Shown here in pieces: positions 8,779-18,268 of a DNA stretch of 64,000 bases (within the stretch, counting starts at the first letter, position 1; the number at the start of each line of letters is the position of its first letter). Origin of the DNA: Oceanobacillus kimchii X50 (GTDB taxonomy: Bacteria > Bacillota > Bacilli > Bacillales > Amphibacillaceae); NCBI RefSeq assembly GCF_000340475.1, contig NZ_CM001792.1, forward strand, positions 693,689 through 757,688, given 5' to 3'. A program made the translations under genes and the position numbers. The notes beneath the pieces are model-generated. The model saw only the letters and a list, made by a program, of their open reading frames with translations, made no database searches and had not been told where the DNA came from.

Positions 8779-8934
8779 ATGAAAATCATATTCCAAAATA
8801 GATTTTCAACCAAGACAGAGCTTTATGTGATGAAAGGATTCAACCGATTATTGTTAAATAAGTGTGGATCGATTAAACGAATTATTCATGAAATCGAACA
8901 AGATATAGAAGCAACAAATAACCGAAAACTTTAA
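8779..8934 (+). CDS. Small hypothetical protein downstream of the ABC-F gene
   Basis: This 51-codon gene has a strong Shine-Dalgarno (GGGAGAGG) nine bases before the ATG, begins 24 bases after the ABC-F stop and is closed by a strong terminator, so it is likely the last gene of that transcript. The product is basic, soluble and predicted helical, ending in acidic and amide residues. I do not recognise a family. Confidence 0.55.
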   Translation: MKIIFQNRFSTKTELYVMKGFNRLLLNKCGSIKRIIHEIEQDIEATNNRKL

Positions 8935-8945
8935 ATGTAACTCAC

Positions 8946-8972
8946 AAAAAACTGCCTATTAGGCAGTTTTTT
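8946..8972 (+). terminator. Intrinsic terminator after the ABC-F operon
   Basis: A GC-rich stem (AACTGCCT/AGGCAGTT) with a three-base loop ends in six T residues. It ends transcription of the ABC-F and small downstream gene. Confidence 0.9.
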
Positions 8973-9281
8973 GTACATAGGTATATCATTATTAAGTTCT
9001 AAAAAAGAAACTGTCTTTTACTATGGAATTTGTTTAATTAGGAAATGAATTGAAAAGTTTTTTGCCATTTAGAAATTTCGTTTAACAATTAGAATGGGAG
9101 TTGTATATGACATAAAAGTTAAAGCAGAAGCGAAACTTTTGGATAAGCTAGTGATGGAGTTGAATTAGTAAAGAAGTTTAATATAGAAAAAAGTATAGGG
9201 TATTTGATATCATAGTCCACTAGTGAGTAGTTATGAAAAATTTAAAGAACGACATGAATTGCATCATGAGGAGAGAAGCAC
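8973..9281. other. Intergenic, no gene recognised
   Basis: About 310 AT-rich bases hold only short, interrupted frames. The last 20 bases carry the Shine-Dalgarno (GAGGAGAG) of the next gene. Nothing else is recognised. Confidence 0.5.
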
Positions 9282-9722
9282 ATGAAAAAATGGATGATTA
9301 GTATTATTATGTTGTTAACAATTGGGGTTGTAATTGCTAAAGTGAACAGTCCTGAAGTAACGTTTGCACATGTATTACCAGAAGAAATGAATGATTCAAC
9401 AGAAATAAAGGAAATTACGATTTATGAGATTAAACCTTCTGGAAAACCACGAGAAATTGTTTTATCTAATAAACAAGATATTGATAAACTACTCCAAGTA
9501 TCAAAAAATATGAAGTTGAAACAGACAGACGAATATGCCCATAGTGGTTATCTACTTCTATTAAGTGATGAAAATCAAACATATACTATTACAGTAAATG
9601 ATGACGGGATTTTGGATATGGATACACATGATAATCACTATACAATTAAAGGAGAAAATGACTTATTAAAAATAATTAAATCATTTGAGGATAAGTGGGA
9701 GCCAGTTCAAGAAGAAGAATAA
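9282..9722 (+). CDS. Secreted small hypothetical protein (DUF5301-like)
   Basis: The 146-residue product begins with a short basic N-region and a hydrophobic segment (about residues 4-20), so it is exported or membrane-anchored; no lipobox Cys is present. The mature part is a mixed alpha/beta domain of about 115 residues with a glutamate-rich end. It resembles small extracytoplasmic Bacillus proteins of the DUF5301 type, but that assignment is tentative. It is a single gene with a GAGGAGAG ribosome binding site. Confidence 0.6.
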   Translation: MKKWMISIIMLLTIGVVIAKVNSPEVTFAHVLPEEMNDSTEIKEITIYEIKPSGKPREIVLSNKQDIDKLLQVSKNMKLKQTDEYAHSGYLLLLSDENQTYTITVNDDGILDMDTHDNHYTIKGENDLLKIIKSFEDKWEPVQEEE

Positions 9723-9832
9723 TAATGCTGATCAAAATTACTTACTAACATTAAGTGAGTAAATTTCATAATAGCCAAGTTTCATTAAAAAATGAATGAT
9801 TGTTGTGTTCGGATTACAGAGGATTCTTAGCT

Positions 9833-9965
9833 TTGATTGTAATGGAGGACGGCGACTCCTGCAGGAATAGCACGAGCTGAAAATCAACTAGAAAAATGGT
9901 CTTTTTTTCTAGTTAGTTGAAGCCGTGCCTGCGGAAAGCGTCGTCTGCAATGGAAATCAAACAGC
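9833..9965. repeat. Bacillaceae-type palindromic intergenic repeat
   Basis: The arms GGACGGCGACTCCTGCAGG and CCTGCGGAAAGCGTCGTC form an imperfect stem, extended outward by TTGATT/AATCAA. An inner hairpin is made by ATCAACTAGAAAAA and TTTTTCTAGTTAGTTGA. Similar GACTCCTGC...GCGGAAAGCG palindromes are scattered through Bacillus-group genomes. The GACTCC and GGAAAGCG motifs are also shared with the repeats at 26,437 and 61,984. Apart from the repeat, the 9,726-10,107 gap shows no gene. Confidence 0.7.
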
Positions 9966-10107
9966 ACAACATTTAGATTTCAAACTAAATACTTTAAAAC
10001 TATGAATAGATTCAAAAGCTATTCCATTAATGTTATTTATAACTGCTAAGATGAAGTCTATGCTATAGTTAAGAGGAAATTTGAGATTGAAGCTATAGGA
10101 GAAAAAA

Positions 10108-10722
10108 ATGCTATTAATTATAGATAACTACGATTCTTTTACATATAATCTTGTACATTATTTGGAGAAATTTTCAATTGAGTTAATGGTAATAAAAAAT
10201 GACCAAACAACAATAAAAGAAATTATTGAATTAGATCCTGAATATATCTTGCTATCACCGGGTCCTCATAATCCAGATCAGGCAGGGATTACCTTAGATG
10301 TGATTAAGTTTTTTCATGATAAAGTACCAATATTAGGAGTTTGTCTTGGACATCAGGCAATTGGACAAGCATTTGGTGCGAATATTATAAAAACTAAACC
10401 GATGCATGGAAAACGCTCAATTATATTTCATGATGCTAAAACGATATTTATGGATATACCCTATCCTTATTTAGTAACACGGTACCACTCATTAGTAATT
10501 GAACGTGCTTCATTACCTGAAGAATTAGTAATCACATCTGAATCAGAAGATGGGGAGATAATGGGAGTTCGACACACCACTTTCCCAATAGAAGGTGTTC
10601 AATTCCATCCAGAGTCTATTTGGACAGAATGTGGTGAAAAATTACTCCTTAATTTCATTACTCATTATGCTAATTATAAGGAGCGTAGAAACGATGCAAC
10701 AGACAGGGAAATTGATATTTGA
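10108..10722 (+). CDS. pabA: Aminodeoxychorismate/anthranilate synthase glutaminase subunit
   Basis: This is a 204-residue class I glutamine amidotransferase of the PabA/TrpG family. It begins with the IDNYDSFTYNL stretch, has the nucleophile elbow GVCLGHQ (Cys about 79) and the catalytic HPES near residue 170. It releases ammonia from glutamine for the PabB subunit, which is encoded directly downstream; the partner makes PabA the better name. In Bacilli this subunit often also serves TrpE. The 3' end overlaps the pabB start by 29 bases, indicating coupling. Confidence 0.92.
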   Translation: MLLIIDNYDSFTYNLVHYLEKFSIELMVIKNDQTTIKEIIELDPEYILLSPGPHNPDQAGITLDVIKFFHDKVPILGVCLGHQAIGQAFGANIIKTKPMHGKRSIIFHDAKTIFMDIPYPYLVTRYHSLVIERASLPEELVITSESEDGEIMGVRHTTFPIEGVQFHPESIWTECGEKLLLNFITHYANYKERRNDATDREIDI

Positions 10723-12454
10723 TTTTGCATTTGATGAACAAAAAAAGAAAAGATTAGTTTTTCTAGATCCAGTTGATATGATTGTCGCGAATGCGAAATC
10801 TGAAGTTATTTCTGCTATGGAAAAAATTGAAACCTATACAAATCAAGGCTATTATGCAGGTGGGTATATATCTTATGAAGCAGGAGAAGGATTTGATAAT
10901 AATTTAAAAACTTCGGACGACTTTGAACTTCCTTTAATTATGATGGGGATCTATAAACAACCTTTAGAAAAATCAATAGATGAACAGGAGTGTCCACAAA
11001 CATCCGAGCTATTCGATTGGGAGATGTCTACTTCTAAAAAAAAATATCTAAAACATGTATCAACCATCAAAAATTCTATAGCCCAAGGTGATACATACCA
11101 AGTTAACTATACAGTGCGTTTACATTCCAACGATGTAGTTTGTGATCATAATTTATATGAAAAATTAAGTAAAGCTCAAAAAGCAAATTACTGCGCCCAC
11201 TTACAGCTGGGTAGATATAACATTGTATCAGCATCTCCTGAGTTATTTTTTCAATTAAAGAATGGCAAGATACTCACGAAACCGATGAAAGGTACGATGA
11301 AGCGTGGAAAATCCATTGAAGAGGACATTCGGAATAAGCAATTGCTATCGGAGTCGATAAAAGATCAAGCTGAAAATTTAATGATTGTAGATCTATTAAG
11401 AAATGATATCTCTAAAATTGCAAAAAAAGGTACTGTAAATGTACCAAAGCTATTTAATATCGAGAGTTATCCTACTGTATTTCAAATGACATCTACGGTT
11501 TCTGCAGAAATTGAAGAAAATGTCGGGATTATAGATATATTTAAAGCATTATTTCCATGTGGATCGATAACAGGTGCACCGAAGCAAAGTACGATGCAGA
11601 TTATTCAAGAACTCGAAAACAGTCCGAGAGAAGTTTATTGCGGAAGTATTGGATATATTACACCGAATCAAGAGGCGCTCTTTAATGTAGCTATACGTAC
11701 TGCGTTAATTGATACAGAACAAAACACAATGTCTTATGGTGTTGGTGGTGGAATTACTTGGGATTCTGATCCAGAAGCTGAATATCTAGAGGCTTGGGCA
11801 AAGGCGGAAATACTCAAATCTCTTAACGAGACTAATATTGAATTGTTAGAGACAATGAAATATGAAAATGGCCACTTTTTTTTAATAAATAATCACTTGA
11901 ATCGATTAAATAAATCAGCTGAATATTTTAATTTCTCAATTTCTATAAAAGAAATTGAACAAAAATTATATGAGTATGCAGAAGAAAATTTAAATCAAAA
12001 ACAAGCGTATAGAGTTCGATTATTAGCCAATAAACGCGGTGAAATTAAAATTAATTCCACAATTATTCCAGTGATAAATGAAAAAACAAATTACTCATTT
12101 CAACTTGCCGCAAGTCCAATAAATAAGAAGAACCCATATTACTACCATAAGACAACATTTCGTAAGATGTATGAAAAATTTCGAGAAGAATTAGGAAATG
12201 CGTTTGATATCTTACTTTGGAATGATAAAGAAGAGCTAACGGAATTTACAATGGGAAATCTCGTTGTAAAAGTAGAAGGAGAATATTGGACACCTCCTAT
12301 AAAGTCTGGTTTACTTGCTGGTACTTTTCGTCAACAGCTAATTGATGAGAAGAAAATCAAGGAAAGAATCATATCTAAGTCGGAATTAGAAAGAGTTGAC
12401 GAAATTTGGTTTATAAATAGTGTGCGAGGTTGGATGCAGATGTTTCAACAGTAA
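10694..12454 (+). CDS. pabB: Aminodeoxychorismate synthase PabB fused to aminodeoxychorismate lyase PabC
   Basis: The 586-residue protein joins two enzymes of p-aminobenzoate synthesis. Residues ~1-370 are the chorismate-binding domain, with KPMKGTMKRG, the PCGSITGAPK loop and the YGVGGGITWDSDP segment. Residues ~380-586 are a class IV aminotransferase-fold lyase with ELTEFTMGNLVV and SGLLAGTFRQ, the latter matching the PLP-phosphate region. Together with pabA it converts chorismate to PABA for folate. I start at 10694 because AAGGAG lies nine bases upstream; an earlier ATG has no such site. No folP, folB or folK follows. Confidence 0.92.
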   Translation: MQQTGKLIFDFAFDEQKKKRLVFLDPVDMIVANAKSEVISAMEKIETYTNQGYYAGGYISYEAGEGFDNNLKTSDDFELPLIMMGIYKQPLEKSIDEQECPQTSELFDWEMSTSKKKYLKHVSTIKNSIAQGDTYQVNYTVRLHSNDVVCDHNLYEKLSKAQKANYCAHLQLGRYNIVSASPELFFQLKNGKILTKPMKGTMKRGKSIEEDIRNKQLLSESIKDQAENLMIVDLLRNDISKIAKKGTVNVPKLFNIESYPTVFQMTSTVSAEIEENVGIIDIFKALFPCGSITGAPKQSTMQIIQELENSPREVYCGSIGYITPNQEALFNVAIRTALIDTEQNTMSYGVGGGITWDSDPEAEYLEAWAKAEILKSLNETNIELLETMKYENGHFFLINNHLNRLNKSAEYFNFSISIKEIEQKLYEYAEENLNQKQAYRVRLLANKRGEIKINSTIIPVINEKTNYSFQLAASPINKKNPYYYHKTTFRKMYEKFREELGNAFDILLWNDKEELTEFTMGNLVVKVEGEYWTPPIKSGLLAGTFRQQLIDEKKIKERIISKSELERVDEIWFINSVRGWMQMFQQ

Positions 12455-12506
12455 AAATTCGGGTACACTACTCATAGATGCTTAATAATGAAAGGATGAG
12501 TTAAAC

Positions 12507-13019
12507 ATGAGTAAACACATTGCAGTATTAGTCACAGATATGGTAGAAGAAATCGAATTAACTGATCCAGTTAAAGCTTATAAAGAAGCGGGTCATACGG
12601 TAGATATTATTAGTAATGAAGGAAATAAAACGATTAATGGTAAAAATGGAGATAAAATCGAAGCGGACAAAGGTATTAACGATGTAGATCCATCTTCTTA
12701 TGATGCATTATTAGTACCAGGTGGATTCTCTCCGGACTTACTTCGGATTGATCCTAAAAATGGAGAATTTGCAAAAGCATTTATGAAAGACAATAAACCA
12801 GTATTCGCGATTTGTCATGGACCTCAATTCTTAGTGGAAACGGACTTACTGAAAGGTAAAACATTAACTAGCTTTGTTTCCGTGAGAAAAGACCTTGAAA
12901 ACGCTGGTGCGACAGTTAAAGATGAAGAAGTAGTCGTTGATGGTAATCTTGTAACAAGCAGAACACCGGATGACTTACCAGCATTCAACCGCGAATCACT
13001 AAAATTGCTTGAAAAATAA
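12507..13019 (+). CDS. DJ-1/PfpI-family protein (YfkM-like, type 1 glutamine amidotransferase fold)
   Basis: The 170-residue protein is close to the family's usual length. The nucleophile elbow is AICHGPQ (Cys about 99, followed by His), and Glu near residue 15 fits the third active-site position. Relatives include B. subtilis general stress protein 18 (YfkM) and PfpI; deglycase, glyoxalase or peptidase activity has been proposed for the family, so the exact reaction is open. The gene has its own ribosome binding site (AAAGGATGAG) and a terminator, so it appears monocistronic. Confidence 0.88.
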   Translation: MSKHIAVLVTDMVEEIELTDPVKAYKEAGHTVDIISNEGNKTINGKNGDKIEADKGINDVDPSSYDALLVPGGFSPDLLRIDPKNGEFAKAFMKDNKPVFAICHGPQFLVETDLLKGKTLTSFVSVRKDLENAGATVKDEEVVVDGNLVTSRTPDDLPAFNRESLKLLEK

Positions 13020-13036
13020 TAATAATAATTAGGAAA

Positions 13037-13065
13037 GGGGCTGGATATAACTAGCCTCTTTTATT
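13037..13065 (+). terminator. Intrinsic terminator after the PfpI-family gene
   Basis: An eight-base-pair stem with two G-U pairs (GGGGCTGG/CTAGCCTC) has a six-base loop and is followed by TTTTATTTT. The remaining sequence up to 13,332 has no gene; its 3' part holds a long-range inverted repeat (ATTATGAAAAC near 13,236 and GTTTTCATAAT near 13,312) of unknown role. Confidence 0.7.
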
Positions 13066-13332
13066 TTGAGAGATAAGAAAGTATAGAATTTGGACTTCAT
13101 ATTTTTTGTAGACAGAAACGACAAAGTCCAGGTCCAGCTCCGACTCAATTAATACTTTTAATTTTGTCCTTGAGTTTCTGTATCGGTTAGATGTATTGAA
13201 ATTCATATGAATTAACAAATGAATACAACAATCCCAATTATGAAAACGTTATAATTGAGTTAAAGAATAAGTTACAGAATTTGAAAGGTTATTATAACGA
13301 TCATAACTAGTTTTCATAATGGAGGTATATTC

Positions 13333-14286
13333 ATGAAAAAGAAAAGCTGTTGTGTACCAAATAGATCACAGCAACCAAAAAAAACAACTGAAATTAGTGG
13401 GATTAAACCAACGGATAATCATTCTTTCCTTGAAAATATGGTAGAGATTAAAGGTGGGGAATTTTTGATGGGAACTCAAGAAAGTGATGGTTTTCCTGAA
13501 GATGGAGAAGGCCCTGTCAGACCTGTATCCGTAGGTTCATTTTTAATGGATTCCATCACTGTAACGAATAGACAATTTCAAGATTTCATTGAGGCTACCG
13601 GATATCTTACGGATGCAGAACGTTATGGTTGGTCTTTTGTATTTTTTCAATTTTTAAGTCAGGATGTGTTGGAGTCTGCGACAGAGAGAGTAGCCCAAAC
13701 TCCTTGGTGGATAGTCGTAAAAGGTGCAGATTGGGCGCATCCAGAAGGTCCGAATTCATCTATTGACAATCGCATGTCCCATCCAGTAGTCCATGTGTCA
13801 TGGAATGATGCAAATGCGTATTGTAAGTGGGCTGGAAAAAGACTACCAACAGAAGCTGAATGGGAAATGGCAGCTAGGGGTGGATTAGAACAAAAGCTAT
13901 ATCCATGGGGAAATGAACTTGTTCCAGATGGGGTTCATATGTGCAATATTTGGCAAGGTACCTTTCCAACGCATAATACATTGGATGATGGATATTTAGG
14001 CACTGCACCTGCAAAATCATTCCCAGCTAATTTATATGGACTATTTAATATGGCGGGTAATGTTTGGGAGTGGTGTTCTGATTGGTTTACCAATGTTCCT
14101 TCCAACCGCGGTGGAGAAAATAATCCGGTAGGCCCGAATACAGGGACAAGTAAGGTCATACGTGGAGGATCATATCTCTGTCATAAAGGTTATTGTAATC
14201 GCTATCGTGTTGCTGCTCGCTCAGCAAACACGCCAGATAGTTCCACTGGAAATATGGGATTTAGATGTGTGAGTAATATGAAATAA
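13333..14286 (+). CDS. Formylglycine-generating enzyme (sulfatase-modifying factor)
   Basis: The 317-residue protein is an FGE-sulfatase domain protein, with GGEFLMGT at the start of the domain and the NMAGNVWEWCSDW and RGGSY segments later. Importantly it keeps the copper-binding cysteine pair in LCHKGYCNRYRVAARS, as in true formylglycine-generating enzymes, rather than the reduced site of EgtB-like relatives. FGE oxidises a Cys in the CxPxR motif of type I sulfatases. The N-terminus carries a vicinal Cys pair (KKKSCC). No sulfatase gene is in this window, so the substrate lies elsewhere or is unusual. Confidence 0.9.
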   Translation: MKKKSCCVPNRSQQPKKTTEISGIKPTDNHSFLENMVEIKGGEFLMGTQESDGFPEDGEGPVRPVSVGSFLMDSITVTNRQFQDFIEATGYLTDAERYGWSFVFFQFLSQDVLESATERVAQTPWWIVVKGADWAHPEGPNSSIDNRMSHPVVHVSWNDANAYCKWAGKRLPTEAEWEMAARGGLEQKLYPWGNELVPDGVHMCNIWQGTFPTHNTLDDGYLGTAPAKSFPANLYGLFNMAGNVWEWCSDWFTNVPSNRGGENNPVGPNTGTSKVIRGGSYLCHKGYCNRYRVAARSANTPDSSTGNMGFRCVSNMK

Positions 14287-14532
14287 AGAAAGAGTGTTTT
14301 ATATAGGGATAGACACTACTTACCAAACAGTTATGTTAGATAGGCTATTCGGAAGGTCCGGAAACGAAATATTATTGAAGGGTATGATGCTGGAGGTATG
14401 AAAGAATAAGGAGTGAATGCATCGAATCAAGCACAATTTAGTGTGAATTTTCATCATAAAAATTATAGAGAACAATGACAATGCCGATTATACTTTACCT
14501 AGATGGTAAGGGATATAGGAAGTTGAAAAAAT

Positions 14533-14570
14533 AAAGAACCCGGAGTAAGCTGCTATTCTCCGGGTTCTTT
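14533..14570. terminator. Bidirectional terminator between FGE and BCCT genes
   Basis: A 13-bp perfect stem (AAAGAACCCGGAG/CTCCGGGTTCTTT) is flanked by A-rich and T-rich tails on both sides, so it can end transcription from both strands. The last codons of the minus-strand BCCT gene run into it. Between 14,287 and 14,530 I see no gene. Confidence 0.85.
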
Positions 14571-16160
14571 ATTTTTTTCTTTTCGATTTTGATTTCTTTC
14601 AACATCAACAATGATGGCAGAGGTTGATTTTGAATGTTTTGTTCGATTTAAATCGTATGTTGAAGCTTTTATAAATGACCAAGCTAACAGTATCATAATA
14701 AACATGACGGGAAAACCAGCGACAATACTAGCAGTTTGTAGTGTCTCAAGTCCGCCTATAAACATAAGTGTCATCGGTAATATCATTAATGTAAATGCCC
14801 AGAATAAACGATGCCATCTTAGAGGTTCACCTTTCGTTACTTGTTTTTGTGCTACTGCAGCTAGAATGTAGGATGCAGAGTCAAATGTTGTAGCTAAGAA
14901 GACAATGGCTAGAACCGTAAATACTGGTATCACTAACCAAGCTAATGGTAATTGATCAAGAATAGCAATAATGGCTGCCGGTGCACTATATTCATTAATA
15001 TAACTAATAACATCAAATGAGCCGGAAAGCTGGAGGTATAAGCCATAGTTACCTAGAACACCAAAGAACAGTACACAACCTAACGTTCCATAGATTAATG
15101 TCCCTAAAATCATTTCTTTAATGGTTCGACCTCGAGATATTCTTGCTACAAACAAACCGACAAATGGTGCATAAACTAGCCACCATGCCCAGTAAAAGAC
15201 GGTCCAGCTTTCAGGGAAATTTGTTCCTTCAATTCCGGGAATGTTAGCTTGTGGTTCTAGCCATGTTGCCATAGAGAAGAAGTTATTAACAATTACACCA
15301 AGGCTTGTAAATGTCATTTCACTAATAAAAAGAGTTGGGCCAAATATAAAGACAAAAGCTAGAATGAAAATGGTCAGCCAAAGATTTAAATCACTTAGCC
15401 TTTTAATCCCTTTATTAATCCCTGAGAAAGAACTAATTGCAAAAATAGCTGTACATATAATCATGATAATTGCTTGTAAAAATAAAGTAACAGGAATTCC
15501 TGTTAAATGATTAATTCCTTCAGCAATCATCGGTGTCCCTAAGGTTAATGTCGTTCCTGCCCCACCTAAAAGACCGAAGATAAATAGTATATCAATGATT
15601 ACTCCTAGGGGACCGTCCGCATATTTACCAATTACAGGTCTTGAAGCCTCACTGATTTTCAATACAGGTTTTTTTCGAACATAATAGAAATATGCGATAG
15701 GTAAAGCTGGTAGTGTGTACAATGCCCAAGCTATTGGCCCCCAGTGGAATATACCATAGGATGCAGCCCAATTAATCGCTTCTTCTGATTTCGGAGTAAT
15801 TCTAAATGGCGGACCTTGATAATAAAATGCCCACTCAATCATTGCCCAGTACAAAATACTAGAGCCTATACCTGCAGAGAAAAGCATCGCAGCCCAAGAA
15901 AAGGTACCAAATTCTTTCTTTACATCTCTTCCACCCAGTTTAATTCTTCCGTTTTTACTGAATGCAACGTATAAGATAAATATCAGAGCTCCCATTCCTA
16001 AAATGAGATACAATATACCGAAGTTTCCTGTTACAAAAGTATTTGCAGAATTAATTACTTCTGATCCAGCTTCTGGAAATAGAATTAATGGAATGACAAC
16101 GGTGAGTAATATAAGTAATGCTCCAATAAATGTTGGCCAATCTATTAAACGTTTGTTCAT
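14553..16160 (-). CDS. BCCT-family betaine/carnitine/choline transporter
   Basis: The protein has 535 residues and about twelve membrane segments. It carries the family signature region FYWAWWLVYAPFVGLFVARI followed by SRGRTIKE, and the SSILYWAMIEWAFYY stretch of the first helices. BCCT carriers import glycine betaine or related compatible solutes with Na+ or H+ and are central to osmoprotection in halotolerant Bacillaceae. The C-terminal tail is short and charged. The gene stands alone and faces the FGE gene. Substrate choice among betaine, choline, carnitine or ectoine cannot be fixed. Confidence 0.92.
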   Translation of the reverse strand: MNKRLIDWPTFIGALLILLTVVIPLILFPEAGSEVINSANTFVTGNFGILYLILGMGALIFILYVAFSKNGRIKLGGRDVKKEFGTFSWAAMLFSAGIGSSILYWAMIEWAFYYQGPPFRITPKSEEAINWAASYGIFHWGPIAWALYTLPALPIAYFYYVRKKPVLKISEASRPVIGKYADGPLGVIIDILFIFGLLGGAGTTLTLGTPMIAEGINHLTGIPVTLFLQAIIMIICTAIFAISSFSGINKGIKRLSDLNLWLTIFILAFVFIFGPTLFISEMTFTSLGVIVNNFFSMATWLEPQANIPGIEGTNFPESWTVFYWAWWLVYAPFVGLFVARISRGRTIKEMILGTLIYGTLGCVLFFGVLGNYGLYLQLSGSFDVISYINEYSAPAAIIAILDQLPLAWLVIPVFTVLAIVFLATTFDSASYILAAVAQKQVTKGEPLRWHRLFWAFTLMILPMTLMFIGGLETLQTASIVAGFPVMFIMILLAWSFIKASTYDLNRTKHSKSTSAIIVDVERNQNRKEKNKEPGE

Positions 16161-16650
16161 TATTTACCTCATTTCTATGGCTTCATTATTTTTTTACTGG
16201 CAACTAACTTGTGTCCTTCACTAATTAAAAAACATTATTTACGATACCAAAACGCTAATTTTTTAACAAATAGCAAAAATAAGGATAATTACATCTGAGT
16301 AGAAAAATGTCTTTATTTGACGAACAATATATTATTATTCCATATTATTTCTTTTAAAAGCTTTTATTTGCTAATCTTTACAAAAAAAGATTGTTTGGAT
16401 ATTCCTTCGAGATTAACAATGAGATGATTTAAGGACAATCCTGTTTTGTTAGGATTAGTTTTGATTAAACTTGTGATTTTTATGAGTCAGAGTAGTATTT
16501 TGTTTCAAAATATAAGCAGTGAATTAACTCTGTGCGATAAATTAGAAAATTATCATATGTTAAAACGTTCCATAAACTATAAATTTCCGTTATGCTAGTT
16601 AGAGAAGCTAATATCATAACAAATGCTAAATATAATAGGAGGCTTGCAGG
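16161..16650. other. Divergent intergenic region, no gene recognised
   Basis: About 490 AT-rich bases separate the BCCT gene from the M20 peptidase. The ribosome binding site AGGAGG lies about ten bases before 16,651. No operator, riboswitch or small gene is evident. Confidence 0.5.
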
Positions 16651-17868
16651 ATGGAAGAAGTGTTTGAGCGTTTGCTGGAAAAGCAAGAAATAAAACGCAC
16701 ATTAGAGTTCATTCATCAAGATGAAAAACTAACATTAAAGGAGCAAATTCAATTAACGGAAATACCAGCTCCGCCTTTTAAAGAACAAAAGAGGGCTATA
16801 AAATTTCAAAAAATGCTAATTCAACATGGGCTTGAACATGTACATATCGATGAAGAAGGAAATGTTTTTGGAATAAGAAAAGGAACAGGTAATGGTCCGA
16901 GATTAGTAATTTCTGCACATCTAGATACGGTATTTCCAGAAGGCACGGATACGAGAGTAAGTGAAAAAGAGGGTAAATTCTTTGCTCCGGGAATCGGTGA
17001 TGATACGAGAGGATTGGCTGAAGTACTTTCAATTGTTAGAGCATTAACCCAAAGTAATATAAATACAATTGGGGATATTATCATTGGAGGTACAGTTGGT
17101 GAAGAAGGGGCAGGAGATTTAAGAGGGATAAAAGCCTATTTTAATAAAAATAAAGCGGATGGATATATTTCGATCGACGGACCAAACTTAGAGGCGATTA
17201 CGTATCTTGGGACAGGAAGTTATCGCTATGAAATTACCTATTCAGGTTCAGGAGGCCATAGTTTTGCAGATTTTGGAACCCCAAGTGCCACGCATGCGCT
17301 AGGGAGAGCGATTGCTGAAATATCCAATATTGTAACTACTTCCGACCCGAAAACAACATTCTCTGTTGGCCCGATAACTGGTGGTTCTTCAGTCAATGCA
17401 ATATCTGAAACCGCATCTATGCAAGTTGATTTAAGATCTAATTCGAAATCAGAACTCGATCGATTAGACGAAAAGTTCCAGGAAATTGTAAAAGAAGCAT
17501 GTGAAGCTGAAAATCGTCGTTGGGAAAGCAATACATTAACGGTAGATATACATCGATTTGGCAATAGACCACCTGCTCAACAAAGTGAGGATCTTCCGAT
17601 TGTTTGTGCATTACAAGAAGCAATCATAGCTGTCGGGAAAACACCTGTATTATCTGGACCAAGTAGTACAGATGCTAATTATCCAATGAGTATAGGGATT
17701 CCTTCAATTACTTCTGGTACTGGCGGACAGGCTGGAGGAGCACATACATTACAAGAATGGTATGATCCGAAAGATGGCTATCTAGCAGTACAAAAAAATT
17801 TCTTACTTATTCTTGGTCTTGTAGGTATTAAAGATGAAATCAAGCCTATTTTAAAACTACTTTCATAA
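16651..17868 (+). CDS. M20-family metallopeptidase (peptidase T-like)
   Basis: The 405-residue enzyme shows the zinc-site motifs of M20 peptidases: SAHLDTVF (first metal His plus Asp), GIGDDTRG (bridging Asp) and GTVGEEGAGDLRG (catalytic Glu and metal Glu). A dimerisation insert follows in the middle and a late GGQAGGAHT-type segment supplies the last His. Relatives include tripeptidases and carboxypeptidases; which bond is cleaved is unclear. The gene is monocistronic with an AGGAGG ribosome binding site. The first ~45 residues form a helical lead-in. Confidence 0.88.
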   Translation: MEEVFERLLEKQEIKRTLEFIHQDEKLTLKEQIQLTEIPAPPFKEQKRAIKFQKMLIQHGLEHVHIDEEGNVFGIRKGTGNGPRLVISAHLDTVFPEGTDTRVSEKEGKFFAPGIGDDTRGLAEVLSIVRALTQSNINTIGDIIIGGTVGEEGAGDLRGIKAYFNKNKADGYISIDGPNLEAITYLGTGSYRYEITYSGSGGHSFADFGTPSATHALGRAIAEISNIVTTSDPKTTFSVGPITGGSSVNAISETASMQVDLRSNSKSELDRLDEKFQEIVKEACEAENRRWESNTLTVDIHRFGNRPPAQQSEDLPIVCALQEAIIAVGKTPVLSGPSSTDANYPMSIGIPSITSGTGGQAGGAHTLQEWYDPKDGYLAVQKNFLLILGLVGIKDEIKPILKLLS

Positions 17869-18268
17869 TCGGAATGTTTGGTATATAGACGCACTCTATT
17901 CACTAAAATTCGTGTTTTTTGCATGTGCTCTGGTTTATAATTCACTACGCACTAATAATTCTTCGATTTCTTTCGTATTTATGATATTTTTAAGTACTGG
18001 TGTTCTAAGCAGGCTGGCACCGTTCTTCCATTACAATTAAAATCAAGTTTTCCTGTAATTCAAACATAAAAAATTTAATTTCACTAACTATTCGTTTACC
18101 AGATAAAACTTGGCACTCAAGAGATTCACTGAATAAAATAAAATCCGAACTTTAATCTGAAAAATGAGAGACTAAAGTTCGGATATAATTATCTGTGCAA
18201 CTAACATTCAGAGGGAGAAAACGAAAATCCCCTCTGAACAAAGTTTTACTATATGAATTTAATGAGTG
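17869..18268. other. Convergent intergenic region with two hairpins
   Basis: The M20 gene and the siderophore operon converge here. A 12-bp perfect stem (18143-18154 with 18173-18184) and a 9-bp stem (18207-18215 with 18230-18238) lie in the second half. Neither has a strong T-run, but by position they probably end transcription from one or both sides. No gene is seen. Confidence 0.6.
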
